A program made the translations under genes and the position numbers. Below the pieces are notes generated by a model. The model saw only the letters and a program-made list of their open reading frames with translations. It ran no database searches and had not been told where the DNA came from. This document shows positions 1 through 6,425 of a stretch of DNA of 11,791 nucleotides, piece by piece; position 1 is the first letter of the stretch, and the number at the start of each line of letters is the position of its first letter. Origin of the DNA: an uncultured Ardenticatenia bacterium (GTDB taxonomy: Bacteria > Chloroflexota > Anaerolineae > Promineifilales > Promineifilaceae); assembly GCA_937858165.1 (NCBI GenBank), contig CALLZA010000204.1, positions 1 to 11,791 of the forward strand, written 5' to 3'.

Positions 1-108
1 TGATGTTCTGTGTGTTCGTCTAGCTGAACCGCGATGTGAAGGCAGGGTCTGACAACTGCTGTCTGCTTGCAGTGGTTGATGCTGTATTACCTGATCCGTG
101 TTTTTTTT
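1..108. other. Non-genomic flank: noise plus T8 outside the P7 adapter
   Basis: No coding or structural signal is visible in 1-100. Eight Ts (101-108) abut the outer end of the P7 adapter. Illumina flow-cell oligos carry a poly-T spacer at exactly this place, so a read that runs off the end of a short insert gives adapter, homopolymer and then meaningless bases. Seen: the T-run and adapter adjacency. Inferred: that the first 100 bases are post-template basecalls. Confidence 0.85.
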
Positions 109-174
109 CAAGCAGAAGACTGCATACGAGATCTAGTACGGTCTCGTGGGCTCGGAGATGTGTATAAGAGACAG
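109..174 (+). other. Illumina Nextera P7 adapter with i7 index N702 (artefact)
   Basis: Positions 109-132 match the P7 flow-cell oligo with one mismatch (T for G at 121). Positions 133-140 are CTAGTACG, the reverse complement of index N702 (CGTACTAG). Positions 141-174 match the Nextera read-2 transposase adapter, ending in the Tn5 mosaic end AGATGTGTATAAGAGACAG. This is untrimmed library sequence. Translations across it give the well-known contaminant peptides MCIRDS and SYTHLRAHE. Confidence 0.98.
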
Positions 175-176
175 CA

Positions 177-1016
177 TGGAATGGCAGCGTCACGGACTCA
201 CTCGTGACCATCCCTGGCGATCTCTACGTGTCGCTGGTTCGCACGGCCACCGGCACCGGCACTCGGACGGTGACCATCGACGACGTCACGGTGACCTCGG
301 GTCAGGTGCAGTCCGCACCGGACCGCACCCCGCCCGCCGCCCCGACCGGTCTCACCGCGGGGATCCCGACCGGCACGACCGTTGGCCTCACGTGGACAGC
401 GGCGACGGACAACATCGGCGTCACGGGATACGACGTGCTGCGTGACGGTGTCGTGGTCGGCTCCTCGACGACGACCTCGTTCTCCGACTCCGGCCTGACG
501 GCCGAGACAACCTATGGGTATGCCGTGCGCGCCAAGGACGCGGCGGGCAACCTCTCGGCCCTGAGCAGCGCGGTGTCCGTCACAACGCCGACGCCCGACA
601 CCACCCCGCCGTCGGTCCCGACCGGACTCGCGGCCAGTGGTACGACCTGGACCGGCACCACCCTCGCGTGGACTGCGGCGACCGACAACGTCGGCGTGGC
701 CAGCTACCGGGTCCGGCGTGACGGTGTGCTGATCGGCTCGCCTACCGACACCTCGCTGCAGGTGAGCGGCCTGACCGCTGACACGACCTACAGCTTCTCC
801 GTGAGCGCCGTCGACACCTCTGGTAATGAGTCGGCGCCCTCGGCGGCCGTGGCTGTCACTACCCCTGCCGGCGTCCCGCCGCTGTTCACGGGTGGGTTTG
901 CTGGGGTGGATGGGTCGGCGGGGGGGTCGGCGTGGTCGAGTTCGGGGCGCGGGGGGGCGGTGACCCCGTGTGGGGGGGCGGGGGGGTTGGCCGGGCGGGG
1001 GGGGGGCTCCTCGTGA
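177..1016 (+). CDS. Partial fibronectin type III-repeat protein, adapter-truncated at 5' end, degraded at 3' end
   Basis: The frame is already open where the adapter stops, so the GTG at 204 is not a real start; the true N-terminus is missing. After a short beta-rich end of an upstream domain (RTVTIDDVTV, 264-293), two FnIII domains follow at about 330-587 and 606-863. Each begins with a TPP..PTGL linker and has the conserved Trp (LTWTAATDN, LAWTAATDN), a YxVxRDG strand and an SGLTA..TTY strand. Such repeats are extracellular spacers in secreted glycosidases and surface proteins of Actinomycetota. After 890 the frame stays open but becomes Gly-rich. Residues such as GVDGSA and AWSSS look like a following LamG/concanavalin-type domain with bases miscalled as G. 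The TGA at 1014-1016 is therefore probably not the true end. This fragment probably comes from a different organism than the rest of the contig. Confidence 0.75.
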   Translation, partial: WNGSVTDSLVTIPGDLYVSLVRTATGTGTRTVTIDDVTVTSGQVQSAPDRTPPAAPTGLTAGIPTGTTVGLTWTAATDNIGVTGYDVLRDGVVVGSSTTTSFSDSGLTAETTYGYAVRAKDAAGNLSALSSAVSVTTPTPDTTPPSVPTGLAASGTTWTGTTLAWTAATDNVGVASYRVRRDGVLIGSPTDTSLQVSGLTADTTYSFSVSAVDTSGNESAPSAAVAVTTPAGVPPLFTGGFAGVDGSAGGSAWSSSGRGGAVTPCGGAGGLAGRGGGSS

Positions 1017-1060
1017 GGGGGGGGGCGGTGGCGGGGGGGGGGGGGGCGGGGGTGTGGGCC
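895..1060. other. G-run, low-quality segment and likely chimeric junction
   Basis: The plus strand is saturated with G: uninterrupted runs at 972-978 (7), 980-986 (7), 997-1006 (10), 1017-1025 (9) and 1033-1046 (14). Two-colour Illumina chemistry calls a missing signal as G, so this looks like stacked low-quality read ends. A rightward FnIII gene enters from the left and a leftward membrane-protein gene from the right, and both lose their sequence pattern here. The point where the two sources meet probably lies between about 1010 and 1060. This is inference; genomic G-rich low complexity is the alternative. Confidence 0.75.
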
Positions 1061-1857
1061 GCCGGCGTGGGGGTCGGTGTGGCGGCATCGGCGTGCGCGG
1101 CGGGAGCAGCCGCGTCGGTGGCCGTGGCCGCGGGGGCCGGGGTCGGGTCGGCAGCCAGGGCGGCGGTGGTGGCCGTGGCGTCCTCGCCCGATGGCGCGTC
1201 GGTCGTGGCCGCGGCAGAATCAGCCGCGCCGGTCGCGCCGGCGGTAGCCGCGGCGGCCAGGGTCGGGTCGGCGGCCAGGGCGACGGTGGTGGCGGTGGCG
1301 CTCTCATCCGATGGCGTATCGGTCGTGGCGGTCTCGTCGCCGGCGGCGGCGACCACCGACGGTTCGGCCAGGGCCGTGGCCGTGGCCGACTCCACCTCGG
1401 CCGTCGTGGCAGCCGTCGTGGCCGCGGCGACCAGGGCAGCGGTAGCCGTCGCGTCGCCGGGAGCTGGCGCATCGGGCGCGGTTGCTTCATCGGTTGTAGG
1501 CGTGCTCAGGGTGTCGCCTTCGGTGGCCTCGCCTTCAGACCCGGTCGCATCGTCGGTTATGGCGACCATGACTTCACCGGCGCGCGTCGTCGCCTCGGCA
1601 GCCATCGCCGCGACGGTCTCAGTGACCATTTCGTTGGTGGCCAGGATGACCGCATTTTGCGTCTCGATGATGGCAATCTGCTCCGTCTGGCCACCGACGG
1701 GGTTCAAGAGCAAGTAGCCGACGGTGAAGAGGGAGAAGAGCAGCAGTGTGCCCGTCAGCAGCGAGGCCAGAATTAGAAACGTCCGGTTGTTGGCGTCGGC
1801 CGCCGGCGCGCTATCTTCGGTTGCGCCGCCGTTGACGCTGGAATCATCCACACCCAT
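1048..1857 (-). CDS. Ala/Thr-rich single-pass membrane protein (C-terminus lost at junction)
   Basis: No enzymatic function is recognised. The start at 1857 is supported by a strong Shine-Dalgarno GGAGGAGT (1872-1865) seven bases upstream of the ATG; the in-frame GTG at 1866 overlaps that site and is less likely. Residues 1-25 are polar and acidic. Residues 26-51 form one strong transmembrane helix (LILASLLTG...VGYLLLNP). Residues 57-100 are probably helical (EQIAIIETQNAVILATN). From about 103 the chain is a low-complexity Ala/Thr/Pro/Asp region, probably extracytoplasmic, containing a 40-residue repeat (see 1141-1330). The pattern ends in PTPTP-type linker near residue 260, after which the sequence turns into Pro runs that mirror the G-run artefact. 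The real C-terminus, perhaps a folded domain after the linker, is missing. Proteins of this layout are common in Chloroflexota genomes. Confidence 0.75.
1141..1330 (-). repeat. Two-copy direct repeat, 120-bp period, inside the membrane-protein gene
   Basis: Positions 1141-1200 and 1261-1320 match at 51 of 60 bases, and the similarity continues through 1201-1210 versus 1321-1330. The period is exactly 120 bp, so the repeat keeps the reading frame and encodes a 40-residue unit with the core ALAADPT preceded by ATATT. Many differences are at third codon positions, which suggests an old duplication kept under selection for composition. Confidence 0.8.
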
Positions 1858-1946
1858 AATTGCCACTCCTCCGCTGCGGCCCGCGCTCCGGGATTATTGC
1901 CAAGCACGGGACCGGGGCCGGTTCGTGTCTTGCTACGCCGCTCAAC

Positions 1947-1978
1947 TTGACGTAACATAACGTGAGCGTCAGTATAAC
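1947..1978 (+). promoter_or_regulatory. Weak candidate promoter for the lipid kinase-family gene
   Basis: TTGACG (1947-1952) and TATAAC (1973-1978) resemble -35 and -10 boxes, but the 20-base spacer is longer than usual. It overlaps the leftward promoter. If real, transcription would start near 1985, which places the ATG at 1979 inside the promoter and favours the start at 2009. Confidence 0.25.
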
Positions 1979-1999
1979 ATGTTTGACAAGGGGTGTAAA
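1971..1999 (-). promoter_or_regulatory. Candidate sigma70-type promoter for the leftward membrane-protein gene
   Basis: Read on the minus strand, TTTACA (1999-1994) and TATACT (1976-1971) are separated by exactly 17 bases, each one or two bases from consensus. Transcription would start near 1964, leaving a leader of about 105 bases before the ATG at 1857. It lies in the gap between divergent genes. Confidence 0.5.
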
Positions 2000-2008
2000 G
2001 CGAACAGC

Positions 2009-2917
2009 ATGCGTGTCAAAGTCATCATCAATCCACGTTCGGGCAAGGGGCGGGCCCGCGAGCAGACAGGCATGATCGAAGCCCTGGGTCACCGCTACGG
2101 TGAGTTGGACATTGTGCCGACGCAGCGCTCGGGTCACGCCACGGAGCTGGCCGCCGCCGCAGCCGATGAGGGGTACGATCTGGTGGCCGCGGCCGGCGGC
2201 GACGGCACGGTCAACGAGGTCGTCAACGGGCTGGTCGGCGAGGGTGAACGGGCGTCGCTGCCGCTGGGCATCATCCCTATTGGCTCCGGCAACGACCTGG
2301 CCTTTGGTCTGGGCATCCGCGAAGCACCGGAGGAGGCTGTGGCGCGCATCTTCACCGGCCAGCGGCGGCCGCTCGACCTGGCCCGCGTGACCGACGACCG
2401 CGGGCAAAGCCGGGTGTTCCAGAACAATCTGGGCATCGGCTTCGACGCCATCGTCGTCATGCGCACCGAGACCATCAGCCGCATCCAGGGCTTTCTGATG
2501 TACCTGACGGCCGTGCTGCAAACGATCGCCTTCTACTACGACACCCCCTACATGGAGATGAGCTTCGACGGCCAGCCGGTGAACCAGCGCGCCCTCTTCC
2601 TCTACGCCGGGGTCGGGCCACGTGGCGGCGGGGGCTTCCTGATGACACCTGACGCCCGTTGGGACGACAACCTGATCGACACCTGCCTGGTCAACCCCGT
2701 CAGCCGGCTGACCATGCTCTACATGCTGACCCGCGTCATGAAGGGCACGCACGTCACCTCGCGTCACGTGACAATGCGCCAGAGCAATCACATCATAGCC
2801 CGCTCGTCGTCGCCCATGCCCATCTACGTCGATGGCGAGATGTTCGCCTATCCGCGCGACAACGTTCACGAGGTGACCCTGACCAGCCTGCCGGGGGCAG
2901 TCCAGGTTATGGTCTAA
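2009..2917 (+). CDS. Diacylglycerol/lipid kinase family protein (YegS/DgkB-like)
   Basis: This family transfers phosphate from ATP to lipid hydroxyls such as diacylglycerol or sphingoid bases at the inner face of the membrane; the exact lipid here cannot be told. The 302-residue chain has the usual length and motifs: NPRSGKG (8-14), the nucleotide-binding GGDGTVNEVVNGL (63-75), GSGND (92-96), NNLGIGFDA (139-147) in the second domain, DDNLIDTCLV (219-228), and a C-terminal DGE (275-277) where the family keeps an acidic catalytic or metal-binding residue. An in-frame ATG at 1979 would add ten residues (MFDKGCKANS). I prefer 2009 because MRVKVIINP is the normal beginning of the fold and 1979 lies in a possible promoter; neither has a strong ribosome binding site. 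The stop codon overlaps the ATG of a 19-codon ORF (TAATG). Confidence 0.93.
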   Translation: MRVKVIINPRSGKGRAREQTGMIEALGHRYGELDIVPTQRSGHATELAAAAADEGYDLVAAAGGDGTVNEVVNGLVGEGERASLPLGIIPIGSGNDLAFGLGIREAPEEAVARIFTGQRRPLDLARVTDDRGQSRVFQNNLGIGFDAIVVMRTETISRIQGFLMYLTAVLQTIAFYYDTPYMEMSFDGQPVNQRALFLYAGVGPRGGGGFLMTPDARWDDNLIDTCLVNPVSRLTMLYMLTRVMKGTHVTSRHVTMRQSNHIIARSSSPMPIYVDGEMFAYPRDNVHEVTLTSLPGAVQVMV

Positions 2918-2976
2918 TGGTCTATATGGAAGAAACATCTACAGATGACGCAGATGGCTCAGAGATGAAGCTGTGA
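2917..2976 (+). CDS. Possible 19-codon ORF overlapping the kinase-gene stop
   Basis: The ATG shares its A with the TAA of the upstream gene, an arrangement that can allow translational coupling. The 19-residue product is acidic (METS/DDADG-like) and resembles no family I know. Much of it is an intergenic tandem 9-mer, so it is more likely chance than a gene. Confidence 0.12.
   Translation: MVYMEETSTDDADGSEMKL
2942..2968. repeat. Tandem degenerate 9-mer CAGATGACG / CAGATGGCT / CAGAGATGA
   Basis: Three consecutive 9-base units lie between the kinase-family gene and the next gene. On the other strand this reads CATCTG.G.CATCTG, similar to intergenic repeats with an ATCTGNGNCATCTG core that I recall from several environmental bacterial genomes. 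Function unknown. Confidence 0.5.
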
Positions 2977-3022
2977 AATCGGTGTCAACTGTGGATGTTG
3001 TCTTTACTTGAGAGAGTAGCTC

Positions 3023-4684
3023 ATGCGCACTTTGGAACAGGCTTTGCTGGACCATGAACTGATTGTCTTGCGCGTCATCGCCGAGTGGCTGGGCCTCGAC
3101 CTGACCGGGGCCGACAAGGCAGAGTCGGTCGAGCAAGTGGCGGCGGCGTTGGCGGGCGTCGATTTACTGCAAGAGGTCGAGTATCTGGAGCCGGAGGAGG
3201 CCGCGGCGCTGGCCGAACTCGTCCGGCTGGGCGGGCGCGCGCCGGTGGCCGTCTTCAGCCGTGATCATGGCGAGGTGCGGGCGATGGGACCGGGGCGGCT
3301 GGAGCGCGAAGAGCCGTGGCTCGATCCGATCAGCCCGGCCGAGGCGCTGTGGTATCGCGGCTTTCTCTATCGCGGCTTCGACCAGACGGGCGAAGGCACG
3401 CTGGAGTTTTACTACCTGCCGCAAGAGTTGCTGGCCAGGTTGGCCCCCGCGACGACCACGGTGGTGCGCGAATCGCCCGACGCGCCGCGCCTGGAACCGA
3501 TCGACGCGCCGGAGCAAAGCCGCCCGCCGGTCGATGACGCCGTCGATGACCTGACGACGCTGCTGGCGCTGGCCCAGCGTACCGGGTTGCATCCGGATCA
3601 GCTGCCCGACCTGCGCGGCCTGCTGATGAACCCCGACCGCGACCGGCGTTCGCTGTTGCTGACGCTGGCGACGGAGATGTCGTTGCTGCGGCGGACGGAT
3701 GAGCGGTTGCGGCCGACACGCGCCGCCCTCGACTGGCTCCAGCGCAGCCGCGAGGCGCAACTGCGCGCCCTGGTCGACGCCTGGAGCCGCAGCGTGTGGA
3801 ACGAGCTGCGCCACACGCCGGGGCTGGTGGCCGAGGGTGAAGCGTGGCAGAACGATCCGCTGCTGGCCCGCACGGCGCTGATGGATGTGCTGCCGGCCGA
3901 TGAGCGCTGGTACCGGCTGGCCGACCTGGTGGCCGTCATCCGCCAGCAAGACCCCGACTTCCAGCGCCCGGACGGCAACTATGAGACGTGGTATCTGCGC
4001 GACGCTGAGACGCGCGAATACCTGAGCGGCTTCGCGGAGTGGGAGCGGGTCGAGGGGCGGCTGCTGCGCTATCTCATCCAGGGGCCGCTCTACTGGCTGG
4101 GTATGGTCGAGTTGTCGGCGGCAACGGACGTGGCGCGCGCCGCCTACCGCCTGTCGCCTCGAGCGCTGGCCTGGCTGGGCGACGAGCCGCCGCCGGCCGA
4201 CGAGGTGCGCGTGCCGCTCATCGTCCAGCCGGAAGGGGTGCTGCTGGTGCCCCACAACGCCAGCCGCTATGAGCGCTTCCAGGCGGCGCGCATCGCCGAT
4301 CCGGAGCCGTTCGTGCCCGGCAAACCCTACCGCTACCGCATTGTGCCGTCGTCACTGGCCCAGGCGCGCGAACAGGGCATTGAGCCGGAGCGGATGATCA
4401 AGTTTCTGGAGACGGCCAGCGGTCGCCCTGTGCCCACCAGCGTGCGCCGCGGCATCAGCCGCTGGTCGGAGCACGGCATCGAGGGGCGCTTGCAGGCGGT
4501 CGTCGTCCTGCGCGTCGGCGACGCGGCCATCCTGGAGACGCTGCGCACCAACCCCAAGACGCGCGACTACATCGCTGAGGCATTGGGCGATCTGGCCGTC
4601 GTCGTGCGCGCCGGGCAGTGGGAGGCGTTCCGGCAGGCGGTAGCGGGGTTGGGGTTACTGCTGGATGTGGAGATGGGAAGTTAG
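3023..4684 (+). CDS. Stand-alone XPB/Ssl2-like (helicase-associated) domain protein
   Basis: The 553-residue protein contains no Walker A, DEAD/DEAH or other helicase motif, so it is not itself a helicase. The C-terminal 155 residues (about 397-550) fit the XPB/Ssl2-like domain (Pfam PF13625): VPLIVQPEGVLLVP, the YRIVPSSLAQA...G segment, a helix ending in LETASG, VPTSVRRGISRW, and a final LRTNPKTRDYI...LGDLAVVV repeat. In known proteins this domain sits beside nucleic-acid helicases. The N-terminal 390 residues are mainly helical with winged-helix-like stretches (LLLTLATEMSLLRR and LRPTRAALDWLQ, 211-240); about 150-175 is a Pro-rich linker. A nucleic-acid or helicase-partner role is plausible but unproven. 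The start lacks a strong Shine-Dalgarno; GAGAG lies upstream (3010-3014). Confidence 0.8.
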   Translation: MRTLEQALLDHELIVLRVIAEWLGLDLTGADKAESVEQVAAALAGVDLLQEVEYLEPEEAAALAELVRLGGRAPVAVFSRDHGEVRAMGPGRLEREEPWLDPISPAEALWYRGFLYRGFDQTGEGTLEFYYLPQELLARLAPATTTVVRESPDAPRLEPIDAPEQSRPPVDDAVDDLTTLLALAQRTGLHPDQLPDLRGLLMNPDRDRRSLLLTLATEMSLLRRTDERLRPTRAALDWLQRSREAQLRALVDAWSRSVWNELRHTPGLVAEGEAWQNDPLLARTALMDVLPADERWYRLADLVAVIRQQDPDFQRPDGNYETWYLRDAETREYLSGFAEWERVEGRLLRYLIQGPLYWLGMVELSAATDVARAAYRLSPRALAWLGDEPPPADEVRVPLIVQPEGVLLVPHNASRYERFQAARIADPEPFVPGKPYRYRIVPSSLAQAREQGIEPERMIKFLETASGRPVPTSVRRGISRWSEHGIEGRLQAVVVLRVGDAAILETLRTNPKTRDYIAEALGDLAVVVRAGQWEAFRQAVAGLGLLLDVEMGS

Positions 4685-4752
4685 CAGGTGGCAGTATTCA
4701 GCAGGTCAGTACATCTGTTCTTCCAGATCGGTTGATAGCACTTTTCGCTGAT

Positions 4753-5700
4753 ATGAATCCACGCCGACGAGTCATTCGACGGAATCGCCTATGGACCAGG
4801 CCAACAGCGGTTATCGGTCTTCTTTTTCTGTTGGCTGCGACTGTCGTTGCGATTATCGGACAGCTTTCGACACGCCAGCAACTCGATATTCACAGTTTCT
4901 TTGGTGACTTTTACACCAATATCAGCACAGACTTGGTCAGCATTGCCGTTACGGTTTTGATAATTGACACCCTCAACCAACGACGCGCCGATGCTGAACG
5001 AAAGAGACAGCGCATTCGAGAGATGCGCAGTCCTGACAACGGCATCGCCCTTGCTGCACTGAACGAGTTACGCGACGAGGGATGGGCTGACGATGGATCG
5101 TTGCGAGACGCTTATCTCTTGGCAGCAAACCTTGAAGGCGCGTTTCTCCGTGAAGTGGACCTTAGTGGTGCGTGGTTGAGAGATGCTAATCTTCAACGAG
5201 CCTACATGCGTGATGCCAATCTGGCGAATGCAACCTTGATCGGTGCCAATTTATCCGGCGTTCGTGAACTGACGCTCGCGCAACTGCGTCAAGCCTCTGC
5301 CCTTCTCGGTGCAACACTGCCTGATGGTTCCCGATATGATGGTTGCTTACATCTTCGGGGTGATGAGGAGATTGCTCAGAGTCGAGGATACGACCTGACA
5401 CAATTAGAAGAAATGGCACGGTTCTATGGGGTGCCACTTCGCCACTACTTTGACATCGGGTGGATGGACTCAATGGGTGAGGCTATTTTATCTGCTGGGA
5501 TTTACAAGGAGGAAGATTGGCTTGCCTCCTACCTGACGCCAAATAGTTCCGCCCAAGAACGTATAGTTCCATTTACCTCTCTACAGCGTGAATCCGACAG
5601 CACTGCACCAACCACTATGCCTCGGGGTTTTATAATGCTCGCCTTCATTGCGGTTGGCGGAGTACTAATCGGCTGGTTACTCGGTCAACGTTTCAGGTAA
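4753..5700 (+). CDS. Membrane-anchored pentapeptide-repeat protein
   Basis: The 315-residue chain starts with a basic stretch (MNPRRRVIRRNR), followed by transmembrane helices at about 16-37 and 58-74, a charged helix (75-92), a HEAT-like helix pair (NGIALAALNELRDEGW), then pentapeptide repeats at about 115-170 with A(D/N)LxxA-type units. The repeats end in the LGATLPDGSRYDG tail typical of many cyanobacterial and Chloroflexota members. After it comes a DLTQLEEMARFYGVPL segment found in that group, and a third transmembrane helix at 292-311. Pentapeptide repeats fold into a right-handed beta-helix used for protein contacts; the function here is unknown. An open frame extends back to 4618, but its N-terminal part overlaps the previous gene and is Gly-rich, so 4753 is preferred. 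The DNA is clearly poorer in GC than both neighbours (26 of 60 bases at 4861-4920 against 42 of 60 at 4561-4620), which suggests acquisition from elsewhere. Confidence 0.85.
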   Translation: MNPRRRVIRRNRLWTRPTAVIGLLFLLAATVVAIIGQLSTRQQLDIHSFFGDFYTNISTDLVSIAVTVLIIDTLNQRRADAERKRQRIREMRSPDNGIALAALNELRDEGWADDGSLRDAYLLAANLEGAFLREVDLSGAWLRDANLQRAYMRDANLANATLIGANLSGVRELTLAQLRQASALLGATLPDGSRYDGCLHLRGDEEIAQSRGYDLTQLEEMARFYGVPLRHYFDIGWMDSMGEAILSAGIYKEEDWLASYLTPNSSAQERIVPFTSLQRESDSTAPTTMPRGFIMLAFIAVGGVLIGWLLGQRFR

Positions 5701-5756
5701 GCTCACCATAGCTCATAATTGGGATGGGCAGGTACATCTCAACTATTATTTGACCC

Positions 5757-6425
5757 ATGTCCAGCGAGCACAACACGCCAGAATTCTGGGAAGCCAACTA
5801 CCGCGCCGGGCCGCGGCGGTGGGAGTTAGGCGGGGCGACGCCGGTATTCCGGCGGCTGGCCGAAAGTGGCGAGTTCGCGCCGGGGCGAATGATCATCCCC
5901 GGCGCGGGGTTGGGTGACGACGGGCGGCTGTTCGCCCGCCACGGTTTCCAGGTGACGGCCGTGGACTTCGCCCCCACGGCGGCACGGGCCATGCACGCCC
6001 GGCAAGACCCAGCCGAGCCGCTCGTCATCCTCCAGGCCGACTGGTTCGACCTGCCCCCAAGGCTCAACGGCGTGTTCGACTACGTGCTGGAATACGTCTT
6101 CATCGCCGCCATTGATCCGGCGCAGCGGGCGGCTTTTGCCGACGTAGTGGCCGCGCTGTTGCGGCCAGGGGGTGCGTTTATCGGCCTGCTGTGGCCCATC
6201 GGGACGCACTCTAGCGGCCCGCCCTTCGCCGTCCAGCCCGATGACGTTATCGCCCTTCTGGCCGACCGTGGCCTGTCCCTGCTGCGCCGCGAGCGACCGC
6301 CCGACTCTGTGCCCTGGCGGCAAGGTAAAGAGGAGTTAGTGGTGATGGCGAGGGGGAATTACCCTTCCGCCTCACCCACAACAATCAGCCGCTCGCTATC
6401 CTCGTCAAAGCGCGAGCCGTCGTAG
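5757..6425 (+). CDS. TPMT-family SAM-dependent methyltransferase
   Basis: The product (222 residues) matches the thiopurine S-methyltransferase family (PF05724), which methylates thiols, selenium, tellurium or halide substrates using S-adenosylmethionine; the substrate here is unknown. The family opening PEFWEANYRAGPRRWELGG is at 8-26, and SAM motif I appears as IPGAGLGDDG (47-56), where many relatives have PGCG. VTAVDF (66-71) holds the acidic ribose-binding Asp. QADWFDL (93-99), EYVFIAAIDPAQR (112-124) and LLRPGG..IGLLWP (134-147) complete the fold. Usual family members end near EELVVMAR; this one runs about 23 residues further and into the 3' end of the opposing gene, a 67-base convergent overlap. 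The tail is Ser-rich and probably unstructured. No clear ribosome binding site is seen. Confidence 0.85.
   Translation: MSSEHNTPEFWEANYRAGPRRWELGGATPVFRRLAESGEFAPGRMIIPGAGLGDDGRLFARHGFQVTAVDFAPTAARAMHARQDPAEPLVILQADWFDLPPRLNGVFDYVLEYVFIAAIDPAQRAAFADVVAALLRPGGAFIGLLWPIGTHSSGPPFAVQPDDVIALLADRGLSLLRRERPPDSVPWRQGKEELVVMARGNYPSASPTTISRSLSSSKREPS

Noticed and set aside
20..445. Short ORFs containing SYTHLRAHE and GSEMCIRDS
   Set aside because: These are translations of the Nextera adapter at 109-174 in two frames, not proteins.
1141..1330. Possible CRISPR-like repeat array
   Set aside because: Only two 60-70 bp diverged copies with a codon-phased 120-bp period inside a gene; no short identical repeats with unique spacers.
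198..1490. Long leftward Arg/Pro-rich ORF (430 codons)
   Set aside because: Composition is an out-of-frame reading of high-GC genes and of the G-run artefact; it crosses the probable chimera and has no family features.
932..1776. Two rightward ORFs rich in Ala/Val or Gly/Arg opposite the membrane-protein gene
   Set aside because: They are antisense shadows of the Ala/Thr-rich repeat region. The leftward frame has the ribosome binding site, membrane helix and promoter.
1983..1988. Perfect TTGACA box before the lipid kinase-family gene
   Set aside because: No -10-like sequence at 16-18 bases downstream (it would fall on the ATG at 2009).
1844..2938. 364-codon leftward ORF opposite the lipid-kinase-family gene
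   Set aside because: No domain resemblance; it mirrors the codon structure of a well-supported kinase-family gene on the plus strand.
3164..4255. 363-codon leftward ORF opposite the XPB-like gene
   Set aside because: Gln/Arg-rich shadow of a high-GC gene with no motif of its own.
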